A stretch of DNA of 36,843 nucleotides from Candidatus Rokuibacteriota bacterium. Lineage in GTDB: Bacteria > Methylomirabilota > Methylomirabilia > Rokubacteriales > CSP1-6. Both the position numbers and the translations under genes were made by a program. Numbering within the stretch: position 1 is the first letter of the stretch; each line of letters begins with the position of its first letter. The stretch lies in NCBI GenBank assembly GCA_016866775.1, contig VGLJ01000048.1, positions 1 through 36,843 on the forward strand, read 5' to 3'. A model generated the notes under the pieces. That model made no database searches and had not been told where the DNA came from. It saw only the letters and a program-made list of their open reading frames with translations. Positions 36,040 through 36,843 of the stretch are shown one piece after another.

Positions 36040-36156
36040 CGAGACCTCCTGACGGAAGAATGCGTGACGCGCGCATTCCATCGGCCCGTCGGAGGAGCGT
36101 CAATGTCCAACGTTTGAGTCACGACAAAGCGATACGTGTCTCCGTTCGTGCCCGGG

Positions 36157-36465
36157 TCAGTCGTCGTCGTCGCGACGACCGAGCGTGTCGAGATACTCCC
36201 GCCACTCGAGCGGGAGCAGCGCTTTCTTGCGATCGTTGCAGTCCTTGCAGGCGGGAACGACGTTGCCGCGAACACTGCGTCCGCCGCGGCCGAGCGGCAC
36301 GAGGTGGTCCATCGTCAGCGCCTTCACGCCCACGGCGCGACGGCAGTAGTAGCAGACGCCGTCGGAGATCCGCCGCTTCCACCAGCCGCTCGCGCGCAGC
36401 TCGCGCGCCTTCGCCCGCTCGCGCTTCAGGAGGTCGGGGTCGACCGGCGCGTAGTAGTCACCCAT
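36157..36465 (-). CDS. HNH endonuclease
   Basis: A 102-aa protein with the HNH nuclease fold: a structural zinc pair CYYC and CKDC, the catalytic core TMDHLVPLGRGG (the DH pair) and GNVVPACKDCNDRKKA. The N-terminal part (YYAPVDPDLLKRERAKAREL) is helical and basic. Stand-alone small HNH proteins occur in phage, mobile elements and as chromosomal genes with unknown targets. No phage or methylase gene is adjacent. The ATG at 36465 lies 7 nt after the stop of the ABC-F gene, suggesting cotranscription. Confidence 0.88.
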   Translation of the reverse strand: MGDYYAPVDPDLLKRERAKARELRASGWWKRRISDGVCYYCRRAVGVKALTMDHLVPLGRGGRSVRGNVVPACKDCNDRKKALLPLEWREYLDTLGRRDDDD

Positions 36466-36472
36466 GCGCGGC

Positions 36473-36843
36473 TCACTCGTGAGCCGCGAGCGCCGTCGAG
36501 AGCTCCTCCCACTCGTGCATCAGGCCGACGATCTCCTGCTCCGCCGTCCTTCGCTCGCCCGTGATCGTGCGCACGCGGTCGCCGTTCGCATAGAGCTTCG
36601 GGTCGGCGAGCATGGCCCCGATCTCTTCGATCCTCCGCTCCAGCGCGGCGATTTTCTTTTCCACGTCGGTCAGGCGTGCGCGCAGTTGCTTCACCTCGGC
36701 GCTCGGCCTCTTCTTCACCAGCCGGACGCCCGGTGTCGCGCCGCTCGCTGCACTCACGTCGGCCGTCGATCGAGCGGCAGGTGCGTCCCTGCGCGGGGCG
36801 CCGGGGGCTGCGGGCGGCGGCGCGGGCGGGTCCTGTCGCCGCT
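36473..36843 (-). CDS. ABC-F family ATPase, C-terminal end (partial)
   Basis: The frame is open to the right edge, so only the 3' end (about 123 codons) is seen. It has a Pro/Ala-rich linker (PPAPPPPAAPGAPRRDAPAA), then the basic SAEVKQLRARLTDVEKKIAALE and a coiled coil continuing through ADPKLYANGDRVRTITGERR to ELSTALAAHE. This is the pattern of the C-terminal Uup-type domain of ABC-F proteins, which bind ribosomes or branched DNA. The ATP-binding cassettes lie outside the window, so the subfamily is not certain. Confidence 0.72.
   Translation of the reverse strand, partial: RRQDPPAPPPAAPGAPRRDAPAARSTADVSAASGATPGVRLVKKRPSAEVKQLRARLTDVEKKIAALERRIEEIGAMLADPKLYANGDRVRTITGERRTAEQEIVGLMHEWEELSTALAAHE

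Overview
This is a GC-rich bacterial chromosome segment with tightly packed genes, many GTG starts and many 1-4 nt ATGA/GTGA start-stop overlaps. It carries two unrelated metabolic and structural blocks. The gene style (GC-rich soil or subsurface bacterium with mreBCD-mrdA-rodA-rng, GH57 glucan enzymes and a GlgE pathway) would fit Methylomirabilota/Rokubacteria or a neighbouring uncultured lineage. That is inference only; no rRNA or marker in the window settles it.

Layout. 1-110: 5' end of a class III aminotransferase (minus). 137-14617: a trehalose/alpha-glucan cluster, with treZ (minus) divergent from a plus-strand run of GH57 branching enzyme, glgC, GH57/DUF3536 protein, treY, DUF5752, treT-like GT4, GT2/GT78-like glycosyltransferase and glgE. 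14614-16204: a PIN/RHH toxin-antitoxin pair and a decayed CsgG-like/TPR gene (minus). 16369-19363: treS and mak (plus), completing the GlgE pathway (trehalose to maltose to maltose-1-phosphate to alpha-1,4-glucan, then branching). 19314-26144: a minus-strand run of csoR, copA, a YHS mini-protein, DUF2889, an AIR-synthase-like protein, gamma-glutamyltransferase and a BamE-like periplasmic protein, headed by a clear sigma70 promoter overlapping a CsoR operator. 26169-34302: a minus-strand cell-shape operon mreB-mreC-mreD-mrdA-rodA-rng, followed by a double-receiver response regulator and a small protein ending in a beta-clamp-like peptide. 34303-35625: a regulatory island around cspA holding an intrinsic terminator inside the cspA leader and a minus-strand structured RNA candidate. 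35626-36843: a secreted helix-hairpin-helix protein, an HNH endonuclease and the 3' end of an ABC-F ATPase.

The trehalose block encodes GlgC, a GH57 branching enzyme, TreS, Mak and GlgE, plus TreZ and remnants of TreY and a TreT-like enzyme. GlgA is not here. The lesions fall in two places. treY has lost about 75-80 residues spanning the GH13 VPNH region and its whole C-terminal part. The adjacent DUF5752 gene has lost its N-terminus at the same junction, and the treT-like gene carries a single frameshift. The TPR gene has at least three frame changes and a probable internal deletion. All other genes read intact. Either this is true local decay of the TreY/TreT routes, leaving TreS-Mak-GlgE, or these are local assembly errors; read mapping would decide.

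The least explained parts are the cspA neighbourhood (leader terminator; a minus-strand transcript candidate with a three-way junction, U7 tail, 13-codon ORF and 14 nt complementary to the 16S rRNA 3' end) and the sigma54-like site in front of mreB.
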